This document shows positions 48,271 through 59,392 of a stretch of DNA of 64,000 nt, one piece after another. The notes under the pieces are model-generated. The model was not told the origin of the DNA, made no database searches, and saw only the letters and a program-made list of their open reading frames with translations. Numbering within the stretch: the stretch's first letter is position 1; each line of letters starts with the position of its first letter. Where the stretch lies: NCBI GenBank assembly GCA_002633005.1, contig NMRA01000039.1:24871-88870 (forward strand). The letters are read 5' to 3'. Origin of the DNA: Phoronis australis (lineage: Eukaryota > Phoronida > Phoronidae). The position numbers were made by a program, and so were the translations under genes.

Positions 48271-48754
48271 AGGTCGCAGACTTTGGGACAATTCTTCGCC
48301 ATGTAAGTCACGTCGTTCATTTCTTCAGTCTCCTTCAGGATTCCGATAGTGACAGTTTGTGTTGTTTTCCTTTAAACTGCGAAATGAAAAAAACAATTTG
48401 TTTAACATTGAAGTCATTCCACTCATAAAATGCATACATAATATATTAAATCTTAGGTATATGAGTTAAACCAGGAATCCTTTAAAGTGATTTTCAGTCC
48501 AAAAGTGCTGAATTAAAGGTAAGAGTTGTTAACTAAAATCAGAAAGTCGCCATGAAACAATCTTCAAACAACAATTTAACACTAAGGTAGTTTTAATAAT
48601 GGAAAGGTAAGTGAGAATCAAAACAGAGATACACTGCAACATTAACGTAAATGAGTTGTGAATAGAAATAATATTACAAGGATAATCTGTCAACCGGGAG
48701 GACGTTTGGTGACTCTCAATTACAAGTCCCCATTGTAAAGGCTGGGTTGAATGT

Positions 48755-48868
48755 GTGACTTCCATCGACTTTGTGGAGGCGACAGACCACCAGCCCAGCA
48801 GTAAGTGCGATGATCGTAGTGTCCGCTTACAATTACATGTACATGTACATCTACAGTTATGGTTATTC
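48755..48868. repeat. Dispersed repeat (partner 59590-59676)
   Basis: Shared with 59590-59676: GACAGACCACCAG, GTAGTGTCC / GCAGTGTCC and CTACAGTTATGG. Same orientation. Family unknown. Confidence 0.6.
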
Positions 48869-51800
48869 GAAATGGCAGGGTTGACCAGAGCCGCAACAGT
48901 CGAGCATTTGTAAAATATTGCATAAAACGGATCCTCAAGAAATCCGTTGCCAGATAAATCGTGGCATTGTAGAAACTGTTAAAACAACGATAATATTTGT
49001 TGTTGGCTAAAATATCAGCACGAACTTTAAAATAAGCGCGTATGTAAACAAAGGCATTGTATCAATCGCCGTTTCGGTTTATTGTAACAGAACCATTCTC
49101 AAAACCGGCAAAACACTGTACAATCCAAAAACTATTTGATTAAATAGCAACTATCAAACCTAATGACAGAGGCTGTCATTAAATACGAAGACAAATTGCA
49201 CGGAAGGCTGCTCAAACTATAAAAGCGAAGATAGGTTAAGAAAAAGAGAAGAAATAGGAATACACAAGTTAGAGGTAATGGCTCGTGAGATCTACGTAAT
49301 AACTACATTTACCGCATTTTAAAGTTTGTTACTAGTTGTTAAATTATCTATCATATAAAATGTATTGTTCAACCAAACTCCGTCTCCCCTGGTTTACTAC
49401 AGAACTTTTTGTGACCATTTCGGCACCGTCTTGGTCCCAGGTAGTTCCGGCTCTCTATGTAGATTCAAGGTGTTCCATTTTTTCTCGCGGTTCGTTTTTT
49501 CGTGGACGCGGAGGGAGGGTGGTAAGTCTCGTACTGGCCTTGGTGACGCCAGTCTGGCGGCTTAACGGCCTGGGTGATGTCAGTTCGTCGGCTTAACTTC
49601 GCTCTCTTCAGCTTCGGTCGCATATATGCTTCTTCGGACCTGTCGCCGACAAAATTAACACTTTCTTCAGTAAACTGAATTATTTACCGACGTTGGAAAG
49701 ATTGGTGTTCTGCCGTTATTTTGCTGCTAAAATTGTAGTGCGCTCTTTTACGTCACCTATTGTACATTTTCCCTATTCTTCAATCAACTCATCTCTTCCG
49801 CGAGGTTTCGTACATGTCTCAACAGTTGGAACTGGTTCCATTTGGTTGCAAGTTTTTAGTATTTTAAAACCAGCAAACCCAATTTCAAAACAAATTTTGC
49901 TGCTCTGAAGCTGCCATCATCTCCCGAGTGATCAGTCGAAAACTTTTTAGACTACGAGCGGCCTGCGCGTGTCACGAACACACTTTTTCTCAAACGACGA
50001 CAGACTTCTCTGTTACAGAAGGCGGAGAATTACGCAAAGGCGGCGTTTTTTAGATTTTTTCACTTAAACGATCGTAACGGACAAGATGAGTGTCGTTTGA
50101 TTCGCAGATTCTGCACGCACTCCCGCCGGTGGTTAGCACTATACGCTGATAGTCACGACAAGCTATCCGGGCTGTGTGGAATATCGGTGTGTAACGGAGC
50201 TCAACACACAGCTATCTATAGTCTTAATTTAATAGACCTAATTCATGCCGACAGGAGGCGCGTTCCAAAACGAGGCTCGTTACGATAGCTCTGCTGGCCG
50301 GCGTACTGACTGTATATATTCCGCGTTGCTCGAACGGCTACAAAAAATACGGACACTGAACGTTGCCATACGCCGCGGCGAAGGAAAATATGTTCGTGTA
50401 AAATTTATAAATGTTTTCGAAAAATTAGATCATAATATTTTATCGCATTTCGGTTGCCGAGAATCATAGCAACGACCGGAGAATATTCAGCCAGCCAAAC
50501 TATTTTCATGACTACGGGTTGAAATATGGTGCATTTTTCTTTCCAAAAAGACTGGGACCTCAATTCCTCGATCGATTTTGGGGATGAATATCGGCCCTGT
50601 TCTCTTTTCAAAAATATTGAAAAATCCACCGAAATTCCCTCCACGAGGCCTAAAAAATCTCCTAGTGATTAAAAAGTTCTCTCCGAAGTTCAAATCACCT
50701 GTAACCACACATTGGACAATTTGAAAGAGCACAAAATGCTACTCGAGACACAGCCAATGAGAACTTGCAACAGGGCGGGGGTGATAGTGATGGTGATCGG
50801 GAAATAGATTTTCCCCCGCACTCGGCGAAAAAATTCTCCTCTCAGAAGGAACAGTCACCTTTCCCTAGGATGAACGAGGTCCCTGAAGAAACATGATAAC
50901 TATGCTTGCTCTGTCCTGAAATTAAGCTCTAAAAAGGGGTTGATATGCTCTGGACGAACGCATTAGGTGTTTTAATATTAAAAATTCAACTTCGTCCATA
51001 TTGATAGTTGAAATTAACCTAACACATGAAATAGACGTACGAATTATTAAAACCAAAAAACAGAACTGATGGTCAAATAATTACTTGTAAATCTGTGCAA
51101 GGGAGTGAATGAGAGCCTGGATATAATGCAACAGCGATTGCTGGGATGTGCTCGTTTTTATTTTTTATTATTTTTAAAAATGATCAAATAACTTTTTATT
51201 TTCAATTGGGAGCCTGGTTTTTTATTTTAATAAAAAAACATTTAATAACATCAGTTATTGTTTCAGATAAATGACAAATTAAGTGTTAGTCCCAGTAGTT
51301 CTTACCTCACCAGGACCTAGGATCTGCTTGATGTTAATATTCTTGATCAACAAATTAAACCAGATGTGACTAATTGCACATTACAGCAAAGTGCGGTGAG
51401 CCACCATTGTCGAATATATCTTCAACTCGTCAACAATACAAGCAGATGACCTGGTTCGTGTAGAAAGCATTTTTGTCAATTTACAAGAACAAAAGTAACC
51501 CTGCATTCAGCATAATACCTAATCCATTACACAACGATCGGCGCAGTTTGGTCATATTTACTTTTCATGTTTCGAACCTAGTTTAACGACAAAATTATAC
51601 CCATTCGCCAGGCAACTCTTTGGTGCATTAACTTGTTCTCCAATATATTTTTCTATGATTCTGTGTTTAATTATCGACACGTTTTTAAGATTTAAAATCC
51701 AGGTTGGATTCGAAAGATCGGCCATTTAACTCACGCAATGTCAACTTCCGCTTTTTTTATCGCAGTGAGCCTCGCTTTGGATTTTAATGTCCGCCGCGTG

Positions 51801-52936
51801 AATTAGGTCTATACAGCTAGCTGGCTTTCTACCTTACTACCTGTATGTACATTTATGGTGTGACTTCTGTACTTACATTATATACTTTGTGTATGATAGT
51901 GTATTTTAAATGCTTCTTTAGTTTCCCCTTGAAGGAATAGGTGATTACCAATTTATTTTACGGCAGGATAAATTAATGTTCTGGAAAGAATCTTTACTGC
52001 CTGGGGCTGAAAGAATACCGCAAACGCACACCCTATCTAAATCTGACAGCAGTTCTGCGTTAATCATTAAAATATAATGGTCTCTTCAAGAAATACTCCT
52101 GTCTCCTGCGATGACAATTCAGTACCTGCAACCCTTGCGAAAGCACAGGTAACAGCTAGTAATGTTTTCTATCAATACATGTACGCTGAATAAGTAACTC
52201 ATAGTGTAATTGGATATACTGTCACTTACGATACAAAGTGACCATCGGTTGCTAGGGTAGACCGAACGGCACAGGACCGATAAATCGAAGACGACAAAAA
52301 AATTATTTTCATCAGGGGACACCGATGGTCAACTCAACAGTGTTTACCAAATACACTCCGGGTAGCATTCATCGCCAATCCGTCTGTACGTAGACTGCAA
52401 AGTCAATCTTCAGGAAAAACTTAAACGATAACAAGCCGATCTCCGGTAGACATGTAATCCGTCGGTAAAAAAGTATTTTGGCTCACACGCTCGACAACGT
52501 AATTCACCCTTAGAACGCAAGTTGGCCTAAAATGTGCAATTTAGAAAGCTACCTGTAGTAACTGCAGTTTCTAAATGAATCAGAATACAGTACTTGATGC
52601 TAGCGAACACAAAGTCATTTAATGAAAAGAGTCAGCAATAAATGCGCAAATGTCTACACTTTCCAAACAATAATGCCGATAATTTTTTTCACTGAATGAC
52701 TCTGCCTAAGTTGATGTCGTAATTTAAAAAAAATACCAAAACTAAACCTACTGACGTAGTTTTTACTAGAATAACATGAAGATATTAACGAGAGCAACCT
52801 TCGAGATCTTATTTTGGCGGAAGCAAAAATAGACGACGGAATCATGTGTCTTTCATACTGACATATTTAGTTTGGAATTACAGTTTTTGTGAAGGAAACG
52901 TGGACAGAAGAGAGAATAACCATTTTGTTTTCAGGT
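48869..52936. other. Four kilobases without recognisable genes
   Basis: 49480-50480 is visibly richer in CpG than its surroundings and could be a promoter-like or younger repeat-derived stretch. The frames there (49336-49596, 50097-50469) show no motif. The rest is AT-rich spacer. Confidence 0.4.
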
Positions 52937-52970
52937 CTGTTGAAGTAGTGTGGGAGGTGAATACGGAAAA
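52937..52970 (+). repeat. 34-base direct repeat (partner 57935-57968)
   Basis: CTGTTGAAGTAGTG(T/C)GGGAGG and the next 14 bases occur at both sites with one mismatch. The pair brackets the hairpin and the transposon at 54.1-57.4 kb at a distance of 5.0 kb. Confidence 0.75.
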
Positions 52971-54141
52971 AATATCCAGGCCGGTAGCCAGCATTGCTCA
53001 GGGGCGTGGTTAGAATTTCTTGAACGGTGGACCTTTAATAGTTTGCAAACCTCGACACTTTGGAGTTTTCATTAAGGCCCTCAGTTGACGCAGCTTAATC
53101 AGGGGGAAGGGAATCTGTATACACGACGATGATTCTCAGCTCTATGTTTTTGAGATGAAACGGAATTAGTAATACCAGAGGTGAGGATGCCGTGACAGTT
53201 GCTCGCAAAGTACGAGACTCAATTCGGATGTAATATGGTCCGAAACGTTCTCGCGTTACTTCAGGCCAAATGTTCAAATCAGGCATACTTAATTGCCTTA
53301 TTACACCTACTCGGACAGAAATATTCAGTCGGAGAACAACTTGACTAATTTTTTTATTTAGTTATATTTTACGTGCTATTTAAATTCCTTACGTCGTTAG
53401 AAATGGAAATAGCCCACTACTCAGCATTCGGTTAGACGTTCCAAAGGTTCATTCCGTCGAAGGTTCACCACTACGAAAATATCTAACCTTCTCAACTCAT
53501 TTGTAATTTTTCTTTTTTACATATAAAAATGAATGATACTTCGCTTATAAGACACACTGAATTGTGTACCTATAAAGAAAACAACGCCTTGGTGCTAAAA
53601 CTCTTTGTTTGGATTTCATACGCATGTGAAATTTCCAGCATGCCTTACGAACACGAAAAATGAGAACGTTAGTGCATTTTAAAAAACATGAAGTGGAAAT
53701 ATTGAAGAATTATCAACCACGATACATTAGCCCAATTCATGTCAACGTCGCATCATTCCACAGCGCGACTGAAAAGTTTCGGGCCGCTGCGCCTAAACCT
53801 CACCCACCGGAACCACGCGCACGGCCGAATCCAAATTAAATGTAGTTAGCACGCTACCCTGTCCCTGCCAGTCTTCACGAACTCAGACACCCATTTAGTC
53901 TTTTTAAATTTAAAAACGTTGGTAGCCGCAGCCCCGACCCGTGCCCCAGATGTTGTCCATGCTTGATAATGAGTCGTTAGCTAGATTCAAGAATCACGAT
54001 TGGCAGTGATTGGAACTGAGCTCATTTGCAAACAATGTAAACAATGTATTAAGAACTATCTAATTTTTGCACACCCTTTAAAAGGTTACTAAATGGACAC
54101 AAATACACACACAAAACGTGCCGAGAGTGGCGTACATGAAG
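52971..54141. other. Stretch without recognisable genes
   Basis: Short frames only; nothing supported. Confidence 0.5.
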
Positions 54142-54226
54142 TAATATCCCACGAGACATTATTCCGCGTATCGACCTCGACCTTTGGTCTCGGTCAATAC
54201 GCGGAATAAGGTCGAGTGGGATATTA
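54142..54226. repeat. 85-base perfect-ended hairpin
   Basis: Starts TAATATCCCAC and ends GTGGGATATTA. Inner pairing includes TTATTCCGCGTAT against ATACGCGGAATAA, with a short loop near 54184. It ends one base before the terminal inverted repeat of the transposon at 54228. Confidence 0.85.
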
Positions 54227-54897
54227 TAGTCGGTGGGCCAGATCTCATAGCGTTCATCCTTGTGAGTACTTTGGGGGGCAACCTAGTTTTTTCTATGTGG
54301 CTAGATGATATACCTATAAATCAAAGTCCAAAAAGTTCCCACGTCTACACTTGCACATTTTTTTAAAAAAGGTGTTTTTGTTGCACAAAATATGATGCAC
54401 ATACCTGCCACTTGATGGCGCTTTTCTATTGAATTGTTGTGCTTAGTTACTTCAATATGGCTGCTCCCATGGAGTGTGATGCCTGTATAATTCAAGGTTT
54501 ATCAAACAGCACAAAATCGTGATGTCACAGCCTAACAAAGCTTAGAAAAGCTTCCTGACGAAATATGATTGACTGCGGAACTCTGTAGATCTGTAGTTCA
54601 AAAAGAAGAAGAGGTGTCACAAACGTTTGTGCAGAAAACAGCTGCATGTCCTGGTAGCCTACACAGTATACTGCTGAGTGCTGTACATGTATACTAGAAG
54701 ACCAAGTGTCAGACCAAAAAATTGAAAGGACATAGAACGGCATAGCAACGTTTCAAGGCACCAACAGTAGTACTAAAGCTGAAGTTGCTGAAAGTGATAC
54801 AGGTTTTATCCAAGATTTCCCAAGAAAATCGATTATACTTCCAAAATCTGAAACACCCAATTAAATTGAACAAGATAAGAACATTCTGAAGCATGAG

Positions 54898-56180
54898 TGC
54901 ATCATTTGTTAGCAGGAAAAGTACATTATAGGCCAAAATTTCAAGAAAGAGAAAGAAGTATAGCTTTCAAAAACAGGTACGTGTTTTTGAAAAATACGTC
55001 TTGGTGTTTTCCATGTGTGTTTCAGTATTATCACCAGTTGTTTTTTAACTTTTTCAGCCCATGGCTGCCTAGGCCTTAGACAATACTGCTGACCCAGTAG
55101 AGACGATGATCATACCATAGGCAGTCCATATGCCGGATACTTTTCGGCAAATTATGTTCCTATAAGTTTAGAAGTACCGCGTAGAGAGATGCCTCTGAGG
55201 AGGTCGTTAATGTTTTCATTTGTTCCCAGTTTAAACAAATACTCCTGCAATCCTGTTTTTCGAACACTCCATTCAGTTGCCACATCGACAATGCTTGCGC
55301 TGAGGGATAATCCTATGGCGTTATACTGTGGGTGTGATTTTAAAGCACTTTAAGTAAAAAATTTTTGAGAAGGTTAAATGGAGTAGATAGTTGCAAACAA
55401 CATGCCCAAGTGCCAGTCATCCCCTGCCGTAGTCTCAATTTTTTTGTAAATATTAATTACTTAGGTAGCTGCAATGATAATTAAATTAAAGTGCCTAAGT
55501 GGCCATCATCGCCGTCGAAATTTGAGGACGATGGAAGCCACTGTCCATTTCGTCAAACGTCGATTACCTTAAGTGTAAATCGATTGACTAGGGTTTGAGC
55601 TTCTGATTTAAAAAAGTAAATTTCAATCACTGCACTGGTATATCAACTGATTTATTTTCAGTTGCATCAACTGATCTATTTATTAGACAATCAACATTAT
55701 TAGGCTACAGATCAGATGGCATGTAAATTTGTTAGGCTGGTGGTGGATCAGTTCCTGATAAGTCCGTCTGAAAAAGTTGCATGCCAACTAACTCATAGTT
55801 GAATGTTAAATTAGTGTTAAAAGTTCCGTGTTTTTTCAGTTGGACTTGTATCGCAAGCAACAGCTCAGTCCAGAGCCCTGAGTATGTAAATGAAATTCAA
55901 AGATAAAGACCTTGTGTCTTAGAAGCCAAGTACATGTACATGTACTACAGATCATCATGCTATAAAAAATAGAAAGACAACGATTGTGAAGAGTGACGAA
56001 TTCACACTTTTCAGAGATGTTTTTCTGCAGTTTTGTTTGGAGTTCATTGAATCGAAGCGTCTAACACAAGGAGGTGTCATTTGCCTTTCAAAACTAAAGC
56101 AAGACTTTGAAGCTGTTCTTCAGACAGCTGGTGTGCATGAAGTTATTTGGACAGGCAATCTTAAGACATATTGTTGAAGC
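54898..56180 (+). pseudogene. N-terminal and middle fragments of the TIR-element protein
   Basis: 54898-54965 reads CIIC, a stop, then QEKYIIGQNFKKEKEV, similar to the CxxC-type beginning of TE-associated proteins that end in a CXC domain. 55995-56177 has an open frame SDEFTLFRDVFLQFCLEFIE, then LTQGGVICLSKLKQDFEAVL. Recognition rests on general resemblance, and the fragments are separated by non-coding sequence. Confidence 0.3.
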
Positions 56181-56491
56181 TACTCACTGTTGTAGTTGGT
56201 GCCCGACTAAGAGATACGAAAGTGAATTGAGTCTAGTGTTCAATAATTCACTTGCTGACTCTAATTAACACAGCCCATTATAACATATTTTGAATCAAAC
56301 GTTTGCCCAAATGGTGCCCGCCTCCAAACAAGGACTTAGTGTTTGACCCTTCATTGCCTGCGGGCTAATCACCAGTGTGCAGTGCGGTTCCCTCTATAAT
56401 CGACCATAGTTGGCTCCTTGGCGGTGGAGCTTTGCAGTTAATATGTATGGCAGTGACCGCATCTCCATTTACAGTACTAAACGATGAACGT

Positions 56492-56584
56492 TGCAAGTGC
56501 AAAAAGAACATGTGTGCTGGGAAACTGAGTTTGTGCTGCAATGATGGGTCAAACTGTACAGAAATGTGCAGCTGTGACAACTGT
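56492..56584 (+). pseudogene. CXC (tesmin/TSO1-type) cysteine domain
   Basis: The frame has the cysteine pattern C-x-C-x4-C-x6-C-C-x5-C-x3-C-x-C-x2-C, in CKCKKNMC...LCCNDGSNCTEMCSCDNC. This fits one CXC repeat (CxC-x4-C ... CxC-x6-C-x3-C-x-C-x2-C) with the middle pair adjacent instead of spaced by one. CXC domains bind zinc and DNA in tesmin, LIN54 and MSL2, and also end some transposon proteins. The surrounding frame (56375-56641) is open but its upstream part is not recognisable. Confidence 0.55.
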
Positions 56585-57381
56585 AGTAACATCAGCAACA
56601 ATGACTGCATATCATTGGAGAGTTCTTTGACAAGTCAACCCTAAATAGACCTCCAACAACGTTATTTGCTTTTCTGTATTAAAAAGTTAATTTTATATGT
56701 TGATTAAGTCATAGAAAGTACATACTTTGATCACTGTCACGTATTTGTCTCATACTGCTTGATAAACGCTGTCAGAATAATCTATTATTTTCATACAGTC
56801 GTTGTGCACATTCACAGAGATCATTCAACTATATTGTTTTTGTACTATAACGTATTTCTGGTGTATTATGCAAACAAGCTGTATTTTACATCATTAGTCA
56901 ATGTTTTAGTCGTTGAAGCACAAATTTTGCCCAGTCTCAAGTTTTTTGTGTTATTTTTGTTGCCTGACAACGCCAGAATAACATCCTAGTAACATTCAGA
57001 CTTAGTTTGCATTTTTGCCACTAGGTGTCTCTTTACGTTTTTTAAATTTCACTGTTTACAGTTAATTTACAATAGTAAAACATGTAATGTGAGTGTAATA
57101 TTGTTCGATACAATGGCACTGATGGGACCATATAACTTGTTTTACAAAAAAGTCACCAAAACTGTTGTTTTTTACAACTATAAGTTTACTAAGCTCTTTG
57201 GTGATTATTAGGTAACTTCAAACTCAAATTTCTCAAAAATGTGCAACTTTATATGTGGGAACTTTTCAGATTTTGAAAACACTCTAATAAATGAATTAAA
57301 AAACACCAAAATAAAATTGCCCTCCTAAAGTACTCACAAAAACCATTTTCTAGAGGCCCTACAAAATCTGGCCCACCGACT

Positions 57382-57934
57382 ATTACTTTTTGTACACCAA
57401 TCGAGGTACGTTTTGTATTTATCCCAGGCGCTTCGATTTCCTAAGTTTCTCACATTTTTCGGCAGATTTTTCAAATACTTCACCCAGACTGTTCACATGG
57501 CGGATCACATCCCATATGTATGTACTTGCGCGTTAGGTTGCAAGTTTTCTCTTGTAAAAGAAACAGTTTTTAAAGTAACGATTTATTTCTTGAAAAGGGG
57601 TAACAAAGATGAAAACAACGGCAACTGTGCAGTGAACTTGTAAAATCTCCTGGAACTAGTTCAAAAACAACATTTGATATTTTAGTTTCCTAGGAATCGG
57701 CGCCTGAGATGCAGACGATATAGTATTCAGCAATTGAAAACCGAGACATAAGTGTCTTATAATTAACAGTTTGGTTCCAGATTTTACGCTTAGGGCCTGG
57801 TTGCATGTCGAGTGTTAGTTACACTGCTGCAACTGTATTACTTTAAATTATATTTGGAAAGTTTGAGTATCGAGTCGGCTGAAGACGCAAAGTCGACATT
57901 GACCTACCTTTTGAACTTTCCATGTCAGAGGTCA
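57382..57934. other. Stretch without recognisable genes
   Basis: Unremarkable spacer. 57413-57643 is open on the plus strand without a motif. Confidence 0.5.
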
Positions 57935-57975
57935 CTGTTGAAGTAGTGCGGGAGGTGAATACGGAAAACTTTATT

Positions 57976-58020
57976 ACATGGCCGTATTTCCCTCGACAGA
58001 TTCAACGCGTGTGGGATAAA
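57976..58020 (+). repeat. Short direct repeat (partner 59219-59263)
   Basis: ACATGGCCG, then CTCGACAGATTCAACG and GGGATAAA, are shared with 59219-59263, which lies in the intron directly next to the ShKT exon donor. Confidence 0.6.
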
Positions 58021-58073
58021 ATATTATATTCATGTCTGTTAGGACTCCTTTGCAGACAATCAGAGTAATGAAC

Positions 58074-58140
58074 TGCGTGGCTCGGTGGCTTGAGGTCGGG
58101 CTCCTGTTTGGGAAACCGGGGTTCGAATCCTGGCTTCACT
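58074..58140 (+). repeat. tRNA-derived SINE head
   Basis: TGGCTCGGTGGCTTGAGG resembles a Pol III A-box (starting 58079) and GGGGTTCGAATCCTGG contains a near-perfect B-box (58120-58130). The anticodon-arm region CTCCTGTTTGGGA does not form a normal seven-base loop, and no acceptor stem pairs, so a SINE is more likely than a tRNA gene. Confidence 0.5.
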
Positions 58141-58144
58141 GGCT

Positions 58145-59218
58145 AACAATCGAGGATTGTCCAAAGGTGCCTCCTACGCCTCTGAGTTCGGTCTTACTAC
58201 TGAATGTGTGCAAAGTTATGTATTAAAATCTGGGTATAACGCGAGAGCGACTCCTAGGGCTGTGCTTGTGTTTAAGAGTTCTAGTCTTGGAATTGTGGAA
58301 ATTCGAAGTTTTGTAGTGAACTTTCGAAGATGGCGAGCCCTCGGAGTAGCGAACATTTGGAATAGTGGCACCTAACCTTGGAAATGTTTTCTATCAAGTT
58401 AGTTGCACGTACGAAGTCTGTGAGGCTGTGTACTATTGACACTTGACTGACAAGGAAAGTCTATCTTCATTGACCAAATTTTTATTAGGTCTAGACCTAC
58501 TTTTCCCAAGAAATGTGAACATTCTCGTTGGTGTTTTCTCAGTGCAAGAAAACACGATTATAGTTTAATTCTGGTTTTTGAGCAACGACGGAGTGCTGCC
58601 TCTAGTTAACTTGCCGTCGGCTTCTACTGTAGTTAAAAGGACGGATACGCACACACGTATAAACGCATGCATGTCAATCCACAGTCGAAGTGGATACTGG
58701 ATGAAAAGCATACCTGTATTTGACGAACGTTTCAATTCCTAACTTGAAATTACCTGCCCTTCACAACAAACCTGTTTTCTGTTGTTCTGTTACTTGCTCG
58801 ATTTAAGACATTCACACCGCGCTACTTTTGGGGCTATCTCGCTGCTATATAGCTTAGTTAAGTATAAACATTTACTTCTAGATTCTCTTGTTACCCTACG
58901 GTGTAACCACCACGTATGTTCAATGCCCATGAGTATGTAAGGCCTCCTCTAATCGTCTGCATGATCCTGTCATATACGCAAATACCACTCGCGCGAAGTT
59001 GACAGATGATTACGTGAAGCGCTTTGAATCAGAAACAAATTCAAAATTATTACTAACTCAGTAATTATTGTAGTTAGTAGCACCAGGAGATGCAACGATT
59101 TTGCTGTTGTTCATCTGTATCCTGTCTTAAGCGGACAGGCTGGCGCTGAACCTTTTTCACGGAGAGGGGTTCGATCAAACCCCGGCCTCGAAACCCCTCT
59201 GGCTACGGGCCTGATATC
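58145..59218. other. Stretch without recognisable genes
   Basis: No exon or motif. GGGGTTCGATCAAACCCC at about 59167 is a short palindrome resembling a tRNA T-arm, without the rest. Confidence 0.4.
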
Positions 59219-59278
59219 ACATGGCCGAATTGCACTCGACAGATTCAACGTCTATAGGGATAAATAATTTTAACTCAC

Positions 59279-59392
59279 CTTGACAAAATTTGCAGGCCTT
59301 GGCACAATTTTTATTCATAAAAGACCCGTAGAATCCTTTGCAGTAGCCTACTTGTGCCCAATGTTCACAGGATTGATATAAGTCCTTGCAAC
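59279..59392 (-). CDS. Astacin gene 2, ShKT domain exon
   Basis: 114-base, phase 1-1 exon encoding one ShKT domain with six cysteines: CKDLYQSC, then [14 protein letters not shown] and AKACKFC. The Trp-Ala...Gly core and the Met before the fourth Cys are typical. Acceptor GCACAG; donor GTGAGT at 59278-59273. A second upstream AG (after TAATACAG) would read into a stop, so the inner acceptor is preferred. Confidence 0.93.

Larger units (their letters stand above)
54228..57381 (+). mobile_element. 3.15-kb TIR transposon, internally deleted
   Basis: The left end AGTCGGTGGGCCAGATCT and right end AAATCTGGCCCACCGACT are inverted complements. Pairing continues patchily for about 60 bases (GTGAGTACTTTGGGGGGCAA on the left against the inverse of TTGCCCTCCTAAAGTACTCA). 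The flanks ATTAT and ATTAC suggest a 4-5 base target duplication, weakly. Inside, in plus orientation, are fragments of one protein family in order: a Cys-rich start (54898), a Phe/Cys helical segment (55990) and a CXC domain (56492). The central catalytic part is absent. Superfamily unknown. Confidence 0.7.

Noticed and set aside
48241-48428. Short gene starting at the CAC repeat (48153-48428 frame)
   Set aside because: The frame runs through ATT and CAC simple repeats; no motif.
49336-50469. CpG-richer stretch as a promoter with first exons
   Set aside because: No motif in the frames, no coherent exon chain; only noted as compositionally different.
58074-58140. Possible tRNA gene at 58.1 kb
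   Set aside because: Boxes A and B are present, but the anticodon arm and acceptor stem do not fold properly; listed as a SINE head.
59279-59392. A free-standing ShK-type toxin gene
   Set aside because: The exon is spliced in phase to a cysteine-rich module and an astacin catalytic end, so it is a module of a protease.
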